From Glaciecola sp. UBA983 (lineage in GTDB: Bacteria; Pseudomonadota; Gammaproteobacteria; Enterobacterales; Alteromonadaceae), in the NCBI GenBank assembly GCA_002292215.1, contig DBBN01000021.1, forward strand, positions 28,905 to 92,904: a stretch of 64,000 bases of DNA, read 5' to 3'. Positions within the stretch are counted from its first letter, which is position 1. Each line of letters opens with the position of its first letter. Both the position numbers and the translations under genes were made by a program. This document shows, piece by piece, positions 48,324-57,733 of this stretch. Under the pieces are notes generated by a model. That model was not told the origin of the DNA and did no database searches. It saw nothing but the letters and a program-made list of their open reading frames with translations.

Positions 48324-49250
48324 TTACTTATCTAGATGCACATCCATTTGTGGGAAAGGAATCGAAATCCCCTCGGCATCAAAACGTAACTTCACCGCTT
48401 CAGTAAAATCAAATTTCAAGCCCCAATAATCAGAAGATTTAACCCATGGACGCACAATAAAATTAACGGAACTGTCAGCCAAGGCACCAACGGCTACTTT
48501 ATATCCTGGCTCTTTTAACACCCTAGGATCATCATCTAACATAGACTCAAGGACTTTTTTTGCCTTTAACAAGTCATCGCCATAACCAATACCAAACTCC
48601 ATATCCACACGGCGGGTGTCTTTAGCTGAATAATTAGTGATGTTATCACTGTAAATTTTACCATTGGGGACAATAATTTCTTTATTATCGCCGGTGTTCA
48701 TAATGGTTGAAAATATCCCGATTGTCTTGACTGAACCCGACACACCGGCAGCGTCCACAAAATCACCCGCTTTAAACGGACGAAACACGAGTAACATGAC
48801 ACCAGCGGCGAAATTTTGCAACGACCCTTGTAATGACAAACCAATCGCTAAACCTGCAGCACCTAATATAGCCACTAGCGACGTTGTGTCTACGCCTAAT
48901 TGGTCTAAAGAAGCGACAATAACGAACAACATCAAGATCGCATTAACAATCGATTTTAAGAAATCGATTAACATATCGTCATATTTGGATTTGGCCATGA
49001 TTTTGCCAAATACACTCACTAATACCTTGACGACGATTTTACCAATCACATAAATAACTAACGCCAGTACAATATTGATGCCCCAAGGCATCACATAAGT
49101 ATCAATAAAATTTTGTAGATCGAAGCTGACAAGCGCATTGCCGGCTCCCATCATTTGTTCTGTAACAGATTGAGTAGGGGCTGATGGTGTAGCCGGTTGC
49201 TCCGTCGGTGCTGCTTGTAATGTTGATGTAAACATCGCTAAGATAGACAT
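48324..49250 (-). CDS. mscS: Small-conductance mechanosensitive channel, MscS family
   Basis: This channel opens on membrane tension and releases solutes in hypo-osmotic shock. The 308-residue protein has a short N-terminal stretch rich in Pro, Thr and Gln, three membrane helices, and the pore helix with AILGAAGLAIGLSLQGSL followed by NFAAGVMLLVFRPFKAGDFV. The cytoplasmic beta and alpha/beta domains carry VPNGKIYSDNITNYS. Length is near that of E. coli MscS (286). The hydrophobic N-terminus (about residues 1-13) may be a signal peptide, giving a periplasmic linker before the first helix. Confidence 0.95.
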   Translation of the reverse strand: MSILAMFTSTLQAAPTEQPATPSAPTQSVTEQMMGAGNALVSFDLQNFIDTYVMPWGINIVLALVIYVIGKIVVKVLVSVFGKIMAKSKYDDMLIDFLKSIVNAILMLFVIVASLDQLGVDTTSLVAILGAAGLAIGLSLQGSLQNFAAGVMLLVFRPFKAGDFVDAAGVSGSVKTIGIFSTIMNTGDNKEIIVPNGKIYSDNITNYSAKDTRRVDMEFGIGYGDDLLKAKKVLESMLDDDPRVLKEPGYKVAVGALADSSVNFIVRPWVKSSDYWGLKFDFTEAVKLRFDAEGISIPFPQMDVHLDK

Positions 49251-49558
49251 TAATTTCTCCTATTATATTTATTGTCGATTGATTCTCGGCTACGAGATCA
49301 CTGTGTTATCCATAACCTGTCATGTAAGTTAGCTAATTTATAATTTTTTGCAAACAAAAATTGTTTTAGATACAAATGACTTACCGTTATTTTGTCATTT
49401 TTGTTTACATATTTAATTGTATTTTTGTCAATCTAGTCTAAATTTCAATATAACTTTACACGTTATCTCAAACTCAACTCATTCAATTTTCATTAGTACA
49501 TTTTTGACTGCTTTTCAATGTGTAAGCTTGTACTACAGATTATTAAAAGGACTTTATA
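49251..49558. other. AT-rich intergenic region
   Basis: This 308-base stretch separates mscS from the 56-residue gene. It must contain promoters in both directions, but I see no clear hairpin, RNA gene or reading frame with a ribosome site. Confidence 0.5.
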
Positions 49559-49729
49559 ATGTTCTATCTTTTAGGTTTATGTTTCGTCGTCGTAGCCTTA
49601 CTCATATTTAGTTTAACTTCCGACAAAGGCCGCAATACTATTCATGCTAGGAATAGCGCAGAGTCTAAGTACAATCAGCCTATCACCCCAAAAAATACCG
49701 ACACTTCATCTTTCAGCGTAAAAAATTAG
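49559..49729 (+). CDS. Small single-pass membrane protein (56 residues)
   Basis: The reading frame ATG 49559 to TAG 49729 has AAGGA eight bases before the start. It encodes a 56-residue protein with one hydrophobic helix at residues 2-19 (FYLLGLCFVVVALLIFSL) and a polar tail rich in Ser, Asn, Lys and Thr. I do not recognise a family. The good ribosome site, the clean membrane-helix-plus-tail design and the otherwise empty gap support a real gene. It ends 57 bases before rsmE and could be its upstream partner. Confidence 0.6.
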   Translation: MFYLLGLCFVVVALLIFSLTSDKGRNTIHARNSAESKYNQPITPKNTDTSSFSVKN

Positions 49730-49786
49730 CAGTAGCGCCCCAAATCGCGTATTGGTACAATTGAAAAAAAACACTATTAAGCCATT

Positions 49787-50521
49787 ATGCGAATCCCTAG
49801 AGTCTTTGTTTCAGGCGACATTTGTGTCGATAATATTTACACATTAGAAAATGATGCCGCGCATCATTTAATTAATGTCTTACGCATCAAACAAGATCAG
49901 CCCATTGTGCTGTTTAATGGTGATGGAAATGAATATTCAGCCATCGTTAACGAAGTACAAAAGCGCAAAATGATTGTTAATGTTGATGCCAAACTTGCTT
50001 TGACTGTCGAGTCACGCTTCCCTATTCATCTTGGGCAAGGTATTGCCAAAGGTGATCGCATGGAAACTGTACTGCAAAAAGCGACCGAATTGGGTGTGAC
50101 GGAAGTCACCCCGATTATTACCGAACGCTGTAATGTTAAATTATCGGCAGAACGTTGGGCAAAAAAATCCGCTCAATGGGAAAAGATCATTATTGGAGCG
50201 TGTGAACAATCAGGACGTAATGTCCTCCCTATATTACACCCACCTACTACGTTATCTCAATGGTGTAAACAATCGACCGAACAGTATCGTATTACGTTTG
50301 ATCCGCATGCCCAGCAACACCTGCAAGCCTTACCGGTTAATCAACATGGAGTGCGTATTCTCATCGGTCCAGAGGGTGGGTTAAGCGAAGCCGAAACTTA
50401 TGCCGCAGAGCAAACCGGCTTTAATACGGTCAAAATTGGCCCTCGAGTGTTACGTACAGAAACAGCTGCGATTGCTTCAATCGCCATTATTCAAGCTCAA
50501 TATGGAGATCTCACACTATGA
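49787..50521 (+). CDS. rsmE: 16S rRNA (uracil-1498-N3)-methyltransferase RsmE
   Basis: RsmE methylates N3 of U1498 in 16S rRNA. The 244-residue SPOUT-family protein has an N-terminal PUA-like domain (MRIPRVFV, HHLINVLR), then GIAKGDRMETVLQKATELGV, and the knot with LIGPEGGLSEAE and RVLRTETAAI. It begins a four-gene set rsmE-gshB-yqgE-ruvX. Its stop overlaps the gshB start (ATGA). The ribosome site is weak. Confidence 0.97.
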   Translation: MRIPRVFVSGDICVDNIYTLENDAAHHLINVLRIKQDQPIVLFNGDGNEYSAIVNEVQKRKMIVNVDAKLALTVESRFPIHLGQGIAKGDRMETVLQKATELGVTEVTPIITERCNVKLSAERWAKKSAQWEKIIIGACEQSGRNVLPILHPPTTLSQWCKQSTEQYRITFDPHAQQHLQALPVNQHGVRILIGPEGGLSEAETYAAEQTGFNTVKIGPRVLRTETAAIASIAIIQAQYGDLTL

Positions 50522-51480
50522 GTCTACGCATCGCAATAGTTATGGATCCAATTGCTAATATTACTCCTTATAAAGACACGTCATTTGCGTTGTGCCTTGA
50601 AGCGCAACGTCGAGGCTATGAGATCAGCTATATCGAGATGCAAGATCTGTTCATTGATAACGGGATCCCTTATGCACTAACTCGCTCATTAAGTGTGATT
50701 GACCGTGAAACCGATTTTTATACATTAGGCGAGCAGCAGACTCAGCTTTTAGGCGATTTTGATGCATTATTGATGCGCAAAGATCCGCCTGTTGACGATC
50801 AATTTATCTATGCCACACATATTTTTGAACTTGCGGAGCAATATGGCGTTGTCGTTGTCAATAAAGCCCAAGCCTTGCGCGATTTTAATGAAAAGCTATT
50901 CACCGCTTATTTTCCAGATTTAATCCCTGACACGTTAGTCACGCGTAGCAAAACATTAGCCAAAGCATTTCATGCTAAACATCAAGATATTATCTGCAAG
51001 CCTTTAGATGGTATGGGGGGGGCGTCTATTTTTAGGATCAAAGAAGATGCTAACAATTTAGGTGTAGTGATTGAAACCTTAACCCAAAATGGACAAAAGC
51101 TAGCGATGTTTCAAGCTTACTTACCTGCCATTAAAGATGGCGACAAACGCGTTCTTATCGTCAATGGTGAAGTCATGGATTACTGTCTTGCTCGATTACC
51201 ACAAGGAACAGAAACTCGTGGTAATTTGGCAGCAGGTGGCATAGGCCGTCCGCAACCGATTAGTGCTAGCGATCGCGCATTAGCAGAAGCGATTGCCCCG
51301 ACGTTAGTAAAGCATGGTATTTTGTTTGTAGGTTTAGATGTGATTGGTGACCGTGTTACCGAAATCAACATCACTTCTCCCACTTGTGTTCGTGAAATAG
51401 AAAAAGCCTCAGGTGTGAATATTTGTGGTAAATTATTTGATGCTGTCGCCCAACGTGTTGCAGCCAACCAAAACCAATAG
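50518..51480 (+). CDS. gshB: Glutathione synthetase
   Basis: GshB adds glycine to gamma-glutamylcysteine. The 320-residue ATP-grasp enzyme shows IVMDPIANITPYKDTSFA at the N-terminus, LMRKDPPVDDQFIY, VNKAQALRDFNEK, CKPLDGMGGASIF and TEINITSPTCVREIEK near the C-terminus. Length is close to the 316 of E. coli. It overlaps rsmE by four bases. Confidence 0.98.
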   Translation: MSLRIAIVMDPIANITPYKDTSFALCLEAQRRGYEISYIEMQDLFIDNGIPYALTRSLSVIDRETDFYTLGEQQTQLLGDFDALLMRKDPPVDDQFIYATHIFELAEQYGVVVVNKAQALRDFNEKLFTAYFPDLIPDTLVTRSKTLAKAFHAKHQDIICKPLDGMGGASIFRIKEDANNLGVVIETLTQNGQKLAMFQAYLPAIKDGDKRVLIVNGEVMDYCLARLPQGTETRGNLAAGGIGRPQPISASDRALAEAIAPTLVKHGILFVGLDVIGDRVTEINITSPTCVREIEKASGVNICGKLFDAVAQRVAANQNQ

Positions 51481-51494
51481 GAACGTCACTATTC

Positions 51495-52052
51495 ATGACT
51501 AGTTTTGCCAATCATTTACTTATTGCGATGCCTGCAATGCAAGATGCTGCGTTTGCCCGAACAGTAATCTATATCTTTGAGCATAATAAAGATGGAGCAA
51601 TGGGCGTTGTTATTAATGCGCCTATTGAGATGAACCTTAAAGAAATGGTTGAACAAGCAGCGCCAGGCTCGGAAGTCAACGATACTAAAGGCGAGCAAAT
51701 TATTGTCAAAGGTGGGCCAGTTAGTCCAGATAGAGGGTTTATTTTGCATTATCCGCATGGTGAATGGGAAGGCAGTATGCGTCTTAATGACGAGTTCACT
51801 GTCACTACATCAAAAGATATTGTGGGATGTATTGGCAACGAACGTGGTCCAGAAAAGCAAGTTATTGCACTCGGGTATGCTGGTTGGTCACCCGGACAAC
51901 TAGAAGAAGAGCTGACTGATAATGCGTGGTTAATGATCCCCGCGACTCATAAATTAGTTTTTGACACTCCCCTTCATGATCGTTGGAGTCAATCGATAAA
52001 AGCACTCGGTATTGAACCTTGGCAATTGACAGAACAAGCAGGTCACGCCTAG
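51495..52052 (+). CDS. yqgE: YqgE/AlgH family protein
   Basis: The 185-residue protein belongs to the UPF0301 (YqgE/AlgH) family, with [52 protein letters not shown] and [15 protein letters not shown]. In Pseudomonas the relative AlgH affects alginate production, but the biochemical function is not settled. It sits between gshB (14-base gap) and ruvX (one-base overlap), as in most gammaproteobacteria. Confidence 0.95.
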   Translation: MTSFANHLLIAMPAMQDAAFARTVIYIFEHNKDGAMGVVINAPIEMNLKEMVEQAAPGSEVNDTKGEQIIVKGGPVSPDRGFILHYPHGEWEGSMRLNDEFTVTTSKDIVGCIGNERGPEKQVIALGYAGWSPGQLEEELTDNAWLMIPATHKLVFDTPLHDRWSQSIKALGIEPWQLTEQAGHA

Positions 52053-52465
52053 TGAGTACTTACTTAGCATTTGATTTTGGCACCAAAAGTATTGGTGTTG
52101 CAATAGGTCAAACTATTACCGGTACCGCCCAACCACTTGCGGCGATTAAAGCTAAGGATGGGATCCCCAATTGGGATGAAATCACCCATTTGCATGCACA
52201 ATGGCTACCCACAGCGATGCTTGTTGGCTTGCCGCTCAACATGGATGGTAGCGAACAAGAAATGACGATACGTGCGCGTAAGTTTGGACGACGCATTGCC
52301 GCACGTTGCAAAACCCAAGTATTGGAAGTCGATGAACGCCTCACGACAACCGATGCTAAATCACGTTTATTTGAACTCGGTGGCTACAAAAAACTCAGTA
52401 AAGAGAAAGTAGATAGTGTCTCTGCATGCGTAATTTTTGAAGCCTGGTACGAAACCCAAGGCTAA
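52052..52465 (+). CDS. ruvX: RuvX/YqgF pre-16S rRNA nuclease
   Basis: The RNase H-fold protein YqgF trims the 5' end of pre-16S rRNA in E. coli; it was earlier considered a Holliday junction resolvase. It has [15 protein letters not shown] at the N-terminus, [17 protein letters not shown] and [13 protein letters not shown] start it at GTG 52052, overlapping the yqgE stop by one base (TAGTG), with AGG nine bases upstream, giving 137 residues versus 138 in E. coli. A TTG 33 bases earlier is less likely. Its end overlaps the convergent DUF2007 gene by four bases. Confidence 0.94.
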   Translation: MSTYLAFDFGTKSIGVAIGQTITGTAQPLAAIKAKDGIPNWDEITHLHAQWLPTAMLVGLPLNMDGSEQEMTIRARKFGRRIAARCKTQVLEVDERLTTTDAKSRLFELGGYKKLSKEKVDSVSACVIFEAWYETQG

Positions 52466-52776
52466 CGCGTCGTTTGACACGACCAACAAATACCAAAATT
52501 AGCTTCATTATCTTCGTGACACTGAGCGCACTGCCAGTCCTCATCGTCAGCTAACGCAACTTGCTCAGCCAAAAAATCATCGACCCGTTGTTGTGCTCTA
52601 GGGCGCCACGATTCATCAACAAGCCATACCTCTGGTGCACTATCAATAGGCGATAACTCACCGATAGCGCCTTGTGCAAAATCATTTTTTACCACACAAG
52701 GGATCTTCGCATCATCAAGTAATTGCTTTATCTGATAAACTTTAAATACTTGCGCATCATAGTAAAATAGCGGCAT
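52462..52776 (-). CDS. DUF2007 protein with RanBP2-type zinc finger
   Basis: The 104-residue protein has an N-terminal DUF2007 domain (residues 1-72; [17 protein letters not shown], with [12 protein letters not shown]) and a C-terminal W-x-C-x2-C-x10-C-x2-C finger ([21 protein letters not shown]). DUF2007 has the fold of nitrogen regulatory PII-like signal modules, and RanBP2 fingers often bind RNA or ubiquitin in eukaryotes. The function here is unknown. It lies 16 bases downstream of pilU on the same strand. Confidence 0.85.
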   Translation of the reverse strand: MPLFYYDAQVFKVYQIKQLLDDAKIPCVVKNDFAQGAIGELSPIDSAPEVWLVDESWRPRAQQRVDDFLAEQVALADDEDWQCAQCHEDNEANFGICWSCQTTR

Positions 52777-52792
52777 TTCAATTCCTTAGGTG

Positions 52793-53905
52793 TTAGTCCA
52801 TATCAAAGGAAACATTAGACAATGATCCTAGACTATTACCTGCCTTTTCATCAAGCTTTATCATCAAACGTAAGTCATTCGGCGAATCAGCATGATGTAA
52901 TGCTTGTTCTAACGTAATTTTATTATCGCGATATAAGGCCATTAACGCGATATCAAATGTCTGCATCCCCATCTCTTTGCCTTTGGTCATGGCATCTTTA
53001 AGACCCGTCATTTCATTGCGTTGGATCAAATCACTAATCAAAGGAGAATTAAGTAACACTTCAATCGCAGCAACGCGACCTTTGCCATCAATCGTGGGTA
53101 CAAGTTGCTGCGCGACAATCGCACGCATATTTAAACTCAGATCAAAACGTAATTTGTCATGCATATCTTTGGGTGCTAAATGCATAATGCGCTCAATCGC
53201 TTGATTGGCGTTGTTAGCGTGCAATGTAGCAACACATAAATGCCCCGTATCAGCAAAGGACATGGCATATTCCATCGTCTCCATCGACCGGATTTCACCT
53301 ATTAAAATGACATCAGGTGCTTGGCGTAAGGAGCTTTTGAGCGCATCATCAAACGAATGGGTATCAATACCCACTTCACGTTGTGTCACAACACATTGTT
53401 GATGTTCATGAACAAATTCAATCGGATCCTCGATGGTCAAAATATGCCCAGAAGATTGTTTATTGCGATGGTCAATCAGTGCTGCAAGTGATGTGGATTT
53501 ACCGGTGCCCGTGCCACCCACAAATAAGACTAATCCACGCTTTGCCATAATGATATTTTTTAACACGTCCGGTAACCCAAGATCATCGGCTTGTGGTATG
53601 TCAGTGACAATCCGGCGTACCACCATGCCTGGCATTTCACGCTGCCAAAAAGCCGAACAACGAAAGCGCCCAATACCATCGAGTGCAATAGCAAAATTAC
53701 ATTCTTTAGCCGTCTTAAATTGATGCAAATGGTCAGGAGTCATGGCTTCTTGAATAAGTTCATATGCATCCTGAGAGGTTAACACCGAACCAGCAATGTT
53801 TGTCATGCGACCATTAATTTTGGCGCTGACAGGACGTCCTACAGTAATAAATACATCCGAAGCCCCTTGAGTCACCATATTCTGTAAATGTTGTTCGAGA
53901 TACAC
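52793..53905 (-). CDS. pilU: Type IV pilus retraction ATPase PilU
   Basis: PilU is the accessory retraction ATPase that works with PilT. The 370-residue protein has Walker A FVGGTGTGKSTSLAAL, Asp box EDPIEFVHEH, Walker B DVILIGEIRSMETMEYA and the His box HLCVATLHANNANQAIERI. It lacks the AIRNLIRE motif of PilT, having LISDLIQRNE instead, and ends in a distinct tail, both as in PilU. It follows pilT by nine bases. Confidence 0.96.
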   Translation of the reverse strand: MYLEQHLQNMVTQGASDVFITVGRPVSAKINGRMTNIAGSVLTSQDAYELIQEAMTPDHLHQFKTAKECNFAIALDGIGRFRCSAFWQREMPGMVVRRIVTDIPQADDLGLPDVLKNIIMAKRGLVLFVGGTGTGKSTSLAALIDHRNKQSSGHILTIEDPIEFVHEHQQCVVTQREVGIDTHSFDDALKSSLRQAPDVILIGEIRSMETMEYAMSFADTGHLCVATLHANNANQAIERIMHLAPKDMHDKLRFDLSLNMRAIVAQQLVPTIDGKGRVAAIEVLLNSPLISDLIQRNEMTGLKDAMTKGKEMGMQTFDIALMALYRDNKITLEQALHHADSPNDLRLMIKLDEKAGNSLGSLSNVSFDMD

Positions 53906-53914
53906 CTGTGACTC

Positions 53915-54958
53915 CTAAAAATTAGTAGATGGTTGTTTATCTTTGGATAGTTTTTTAGCATCTTCTTGCGTGATTTGCCCTTGTGCTACTAGGCGTTGTA
54001 GGCATTGATCCATCGTTTGCATGCCGTGGTTTTGGCCGGTTTGGATAATGGAATACATTTGAGGTACTTTATCTTCGCGGATCAAATTACGGATAGCCGG
54101 AACGCCAACCATAATTTCATGTGCTGCAATACGCCCTCCTCCGATTTTTTTCAGTAGATTTTGCGAAATAACGGCACGTAAACTTTCGGATAACATAGAG
54201 CGCACCATGGATTTTTCTGCGGCAGGAAATACATCGATTATCCTATCAATAGTTTTAGGGGCCGAATTGGTATGCAATGTAGCAAATACCAAATGCCCAG
54301 TTTCTGCAGCAGAGATGGCTAAACGAATCGTTTCTAAATCACGTAATTCTCCGACTAAAATCACATCTGGATCTTCTCGTAAAGCAGAGCGTAAGGCATT
54401 AGAGAAGCTTTTAGTATCTCGATGCACTTCACGTTGATTCATCAAACATAGCTTATTATCATGCACAAACTCAATTGGATCTTCGATGGTAAGAATATGT
54501 TCACGCTTGTGGGTATTAATGTAATCTATCATCGCCGCTAAGGTAGTCGATTTTCCGGAACCGGTTGCACCTGTAATTAAGACAATGCCAGTAGGTTGAT
54601 TTAGAATTTCTTTAAATATAGCCGGAGCACCAAGTTCATCCAAGCTTAATACCTTACTTGGGATAGTTCTTAATACCGCTGCAGCTCCTCGGTTTTGCAT
54701 AAAAGCGTTGACACGAAAACGCGCTAAATCATTAACTTCAAAAGAAAAATCCACTTCTAGATTTTCTTCGTATTCTTTACGTTGCATATCATTCATGATT
54801 TCATAAATGAGATTATGCACTTGTTGATGGTCGAGTTCTGGAATGTTTAATCGACGCATTTCACCATCGACTCGGATCATTGGAGGTAAACCTGCAGATA
54901 AATGCAGATCCGAGGCATTATTTTTGACACTAAAAGCTAAAAGTTCGGTAATATCCAT
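53915..54958 (-). CDS. pilT: Type IV pilus retraction ATPase PilT
   Basis: PilT powers pilus retraction in twitching motility. The 347-residue hexameric ATPase has an N-terminal PAS-like domain (ASDLHLSAGLPPMIRVDGEMRR in part), Walker A ITGATGSGKSTTLAAM, EDPIEFVHDN, Walker B DVILVGELRDLETIR, HLVFATLHTNSAPKTIDR, and the retraction-specific motif AIRNLIRE. It is divergent from yggS across 40 bases, the usual arrangement. Confidence 0.98.
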   Translation of the reverse strand: MDITELLAFSVKNNASDLHLSAGLPPMIRVDGEMRRLNIPELDHQQVHNLIYEIMNDMQRKEYEENLEVDFSFEVNDLARFRVNAFMQNRGAAAVLRTIPSKVLSLDELGAPAIFKEILNQPTGIVLITGATGSGKSTTLAAMIDYINTHKREHILTIEDPIEFVHDNKLCLMNQREVHRDTKSFSNALRSALREDPDVILVGELRDLETIRLAISAAETGHLVFATLHTNSAPKTIDRIIDVFPAAEKSMVRSMLSESLRAVISQNLLKKIGGGRIAAHEIMVGVPAIRNLIREDKVPQMYSIIQTGQNHGMQTMDQCLQRLVAQGQITQEDAKKLSKDKQPSTNF

Positions 54959-54998
54959 TTTGTAACTCTACTTAATTCATAAATTAAAAAATCAGACC

Positions 54999-55688
54999 AT
55001 GTCGAATACTATTGCAAACCAGTTGGAAAACACACTGAACCAAATAACGGTTGCGGCAAAACTAGCCCAACGAGATCCTGCTACTATCCAATTATTAGCG
55101 GTTAGCAAAACTAAACCCGTATCGGATTTAGTACTTGCGTATCAAGCTGGACAACGTCACTTTGGTGAAAACTATGTGCAAGAAGGTACTGAGAAGACTC
55201 AAGCCTTGGCGCATTTAAATGACATCGTCTGGCATTTTATCGGCCCGATTCAGTCAAATAAGAGTAAATTTATTGCCGAACACTTTGCTTGGTGTCACAG
55301 TATTGACCGCTTAAAAATCGCGCAGCGCTTAAATAATCAGCGATTGCCGTCACAAGACCCTTTACAAATATGCATCCAAATAAATATTGACCATGAAGAA
55401 TCCAAAGCAGGAATTGCCCCAGAAGAATTAATGTCGATGGCAGCACAAATTGCAGAGATGGAACATTTAACGTTGCGTGGTATTATGGCAATCCCGAAAG
55501 CATCCGCTGATTATGACACTCAATTATCTAGTTTTTCCCGCTTAGCAGCGCTATTTGGACAGCTCAAAACACGCTACCCTCAAGTAGACACGTTATCCAT
55601 GGGCATGAGTAGCGACCTTAATGCCGCGATTGCAGCAGGATCAACTATGGTAAGGGTTGGCACTGGGATCTTTGGCCAACGCCAGTAA
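54999..55688 (+). CDS. yggS: Pyridoxal phosphate homeostasis protein YggS
   Basis: YggS is a PLP-binding TIM-barrel protein that balances vitamin B6 and some amino acid pools. The 229-residue protein has the PLP lysine in LLAVSKTKPV (about residue 36), HFGENYVQEG, WHFIGPIQSNKSK, the segment LSMGMSSDLNAAIAAGSTMVR and a C-terminal GTGIFG. The ribosome site is weak. It is the first gene of yggS-proC-yggT. Confidence 0.97.
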   Translation: MSNTIANQLENTLNQITVAAKLAQRDPATIQLLAVSKTKPVSDLVLAYQAGQRHFGENYVQEGTEKTQALAHLNDIVWHFIGPIQSNKSKFIAEHFAWCHSIDRLKIAQRLNNQRLPSQDPLQICIQINIDHEESKAGIAPEELMSMAAQIAEMEHLTLRGIMAIPKASADYDTQLSSFSRLAALFGQLKTRYPQVDTLSMGMSSDLNAAIAAGSTMVRVGTGIFGQRQ

Positions 55689-55724
55689 CGGAACGATTTT
55701 TATTATTTACAGAACGGAGTCACT

Positions 55725-56591
55725 ATGGCGCAAACGAATACCCAAAACACATCGCATTCACAAACTGACACCTTTTCACCGGTTAAGATCGCGTTTATCG
55801 GTGCGGGTAATATGACTAAAGCTATTATCAAAGGGATGGTTGCCAATGGCTACCCTGCTGATTTAATTATGGCGACGAATCCCAGCTTACCTAAACTTAC
55901 TGCATTACAAGCAGAGACCGGTTGTCATATTAGTCAGGACAATGCTACCGCACTAACGTTTGCAACGACCGTCGTACTGGCCGTCAAGCCACAAATGTTG
56001 GCTCAAGTCTGTGCTGTTTTACCAGTAAGTGACGTGCCTAAAACACAGTTTATTTCTATTGCTGCAGGAGTGAGTGTTGCGCGTTTACAAGACATGCTAG
56101 GTGCGCCCTGCTCAATCGTTAGAACAATGCCAAATACCCCCTCGTCTATCGGTATGGGGATGACTGGACTCTACGCGTCAGCAGATACACCGCAGAGCCT
56201 AAAAGATTGCGCAGAATATGTATTAACTCAAGTGGGAGATGTATTATGGGTCGCCCATGAGGAAGATATCAACACTGTCATTGCCGCGGCTGGCTCCTCA
56301 CCGGCATATTTATTTTTATTTGCAGAAGCAATGCAAGCAAAAACTGAAGCTTTAGGTTTATCTGCAGAGGATGCTAAGCGCCTAGTCGCACAGGCATTGG
56401 CCGGTGCTGGTGCGATGTTATTAGCCAATCCCGATACAGATTTTGGCACGCTTCGCAAACAAGTCACTTCTAAAGGGGGAACAACGGCACAAGCAATTGA
56501 TTATTTCAATCAAGCACAACTTGCCGATATAATAGCAGGTGCGATGCAAGCAGCTGTAGACAGAGCCGTAGCCATGCAATCTAGCATGTAA
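55725..56591 (+). CDS. proC: Pyrroline-5-carboxylate reductase
   Basis: ProC makes proline from pyrroline-5-carboxylate with NAD(P)H. The 288-residue protein has a polar N-terminal extension of about 20 residues, then the Rossmann motif IAFIGAGNMTKAI, VVLAVKPQM, VRTMPNTPSSIGMGM and the signature QVTSKGGTTAQAI. The ATG is preceded by GGAG. It lies between yggS (36-base gap) and yggT. Confidence 0.98.
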   Translation: MAQTNTQNTSHSQTDTFSPVKIAFIGAGNMTKAIIKGMVANGYPADLIMATNPSLPKLTALQAETGCHISQDNATALTFATTVVLAVKPQMLAQVCAVLPVSDVPKTQFISIAAGVSVARLQDMLGAPCSIVRTMPNTPSSIGMGMTGLYASADTPQSLKDCAEYVLTQVGDVLWVAHEEDINTVIAAAGSSPAYLFLFAEAMQAKTEALGLSAEDAKRLVAQALAGAGAMLLANPDTDFGTLRKQVTSKGGTTAQAIDYFNQAQLADIIAGAMQAAVDRAVAMQSSM

Positions 56592-56630
56592 TTTTTTTTA
56601 CCTTAACCGGATTATCTAAATAGGATTTTT

Positions 56631-57173
56631 ATGAGCGCTTCATTTTTTTTAGTCGATACGTTTTTTAACTTGTACCTGATGGTCGTCATTTTACGCTTAT
56701 GGTTACAATTTGTGCGTGCTGATTTTTATAACCCATTTTCACAATTCGTTGTCAAAGCCACCCAACCGGTTGTTGCGCCTTTACGTCGCATCATTCCATC
56801 AATGGGCGCATTTGATAGTGCGACATTTGTATTTGCCTTATTAATTGCATGCACCAAAATAACGGTGATTAGTCTATTTTTCTCGAATGCAGCTTTCAAT
56901 CCACTTGCAGTGCTCATTATTGGCAGTATCACGTTACTTAAACAATTTTTATCGTTGATCTTTTGGATGTTAATTTTACGTGCGATCTTAAGTTGGGTAT
57001 CCCAAGGGGGCAATCCGTTTGAGTATGTGTTGTCACAATTAACCGAGCCCCTTCTCGCTCCAATCCGTAGAATAATCCCGCCATTAGGTGGCTTGGATTT
57101 GTCGGTATTGATTGCGATTATTGCATTACAGTTCATACAATTGTTGTTACAAGACTTGATTGGTCCGTTTTAA
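56631..57173 (+). CDS. yggT: YggT family membrane protein
   Basis: The 180-residue protein consists of two similar halves, each a YggT repeat: a membrane helix, a segment ending in P-(V/L)-R-R-I-(I/P) (VAPLRRIIPSMG and LAPIRRIIPPLGG), and further helices. Members may affect osmotic stress tolerance or, in other phyla, division and photosystem assembly; the molecular function is unclear. Its position after proC is conserved. Confidence 0.95.
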   Translation: MSASFFLVDTFFNLYLMVVILRLWLQFVRADFYNPFSQFVVKATQPVVAPLRRIIPSMGAFDSATFVFALLIACTKITVISLFFSNAAFNPLAVLIIGSITLLKQFLSLIFWMLILRAILSWVSQGGNPFEYVLSQLTEPLLAPIRRIIPPLGGLDLSVLIAIIALQFIQLLLQDLIGPF

Positions 57174-57224
57174 TCTCTCATCCGTTAAAACCTGAACATT
57201 ACTCTCATAGATAAAAGGTGACAC

Positions 57225-57665
57225 ATGCACATTCGATTATTTCTAGCGACATTAACAATAACACTGAGCTTAGTATTTGGAATTAGTTTTAACGCTCAAG
57301 CTGAACAGAAAGTGACGCTAGGAAAATGGGATGTGCATTACATTGTCTTTGATACCACGTTTTTAACCCCTGAAATCGCCAAAGCCAATGGCATTGTTCG
57401 TAGTAAATATAATGCGTTGGTTAACATATCAGTATTAGACACTGCGACCCAGGTTGCCCAACGAGTCGATATTAGCGGCACGGCTAGAAACCTTATCGGG
57501 ACAACCAAAGAACTGAAATTTAAACGTGTTATCGATGGTGATGCGATTTATTATCTTGCGCCCTTGTCGTTTCGGCATGGCGAGAATTACACCTTTGACA
57601 TCACACTACGTCAAGTAACAGAAGAACAAACGCTGACCTTTAAGCACGAAATGTTTGTCGAATGA
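57225..57665 (+). CDS. DUF4426 exported protein
   Basis: The 146-residue protein has a signal peptide (about residues 1-26, ending in NAQA) and a small beta-rich domain matching DUF4426, with WDVHYIVFDTTFLTPEIAKA and LAPLSFRHGENYTFDITL. The function is unknown. Its place behind yggT is usual in gammaproteobacteria, where rdgB and hemW commonly follow; here they do not, and the nidogen-like gene comes next. Confidence 0.87.
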   Translation: MHIRLFLATLTITLSLVFGISFNAQAEQKVTLGKWDVHYIVFDTTFLTPEIAKANGIVRSKYNALVNISVLDTATQVAQRVDISGTARNLIGTTKELKFKRVIDGDAIYYLAPLSFRHGENYTFDITLRQVTEEQTLTFKHEMFVE

Positions 57666-57670
57666 ATAGA

Positions 57671-57694
57671 TATCTATAAATATCAATATAGATA
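57671..57694. repeat. AT-only inverted repeat after the DUF4426 gene
   Basis: TATCTATA and TATAGATA form a perfect 8-bp inverted repeat with an 8-base loop, starting five bases after the stop codon. It could be a weak terminator; the stem has no GC pair beyond one per arm and no T-run follows directly. Confidence 0.4.
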
Positions 57695-57733
57695 AACCTG
57701 TCTGAATTTTTTACAACCATCTATCCTTTAAAA

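Noticed and set aside
57671..57694. Strong terminator after the DUF4426 gene
   Set aside because: The inverted repeat is almost all A and T and has no direct T-run, so I list it only as a repeat.
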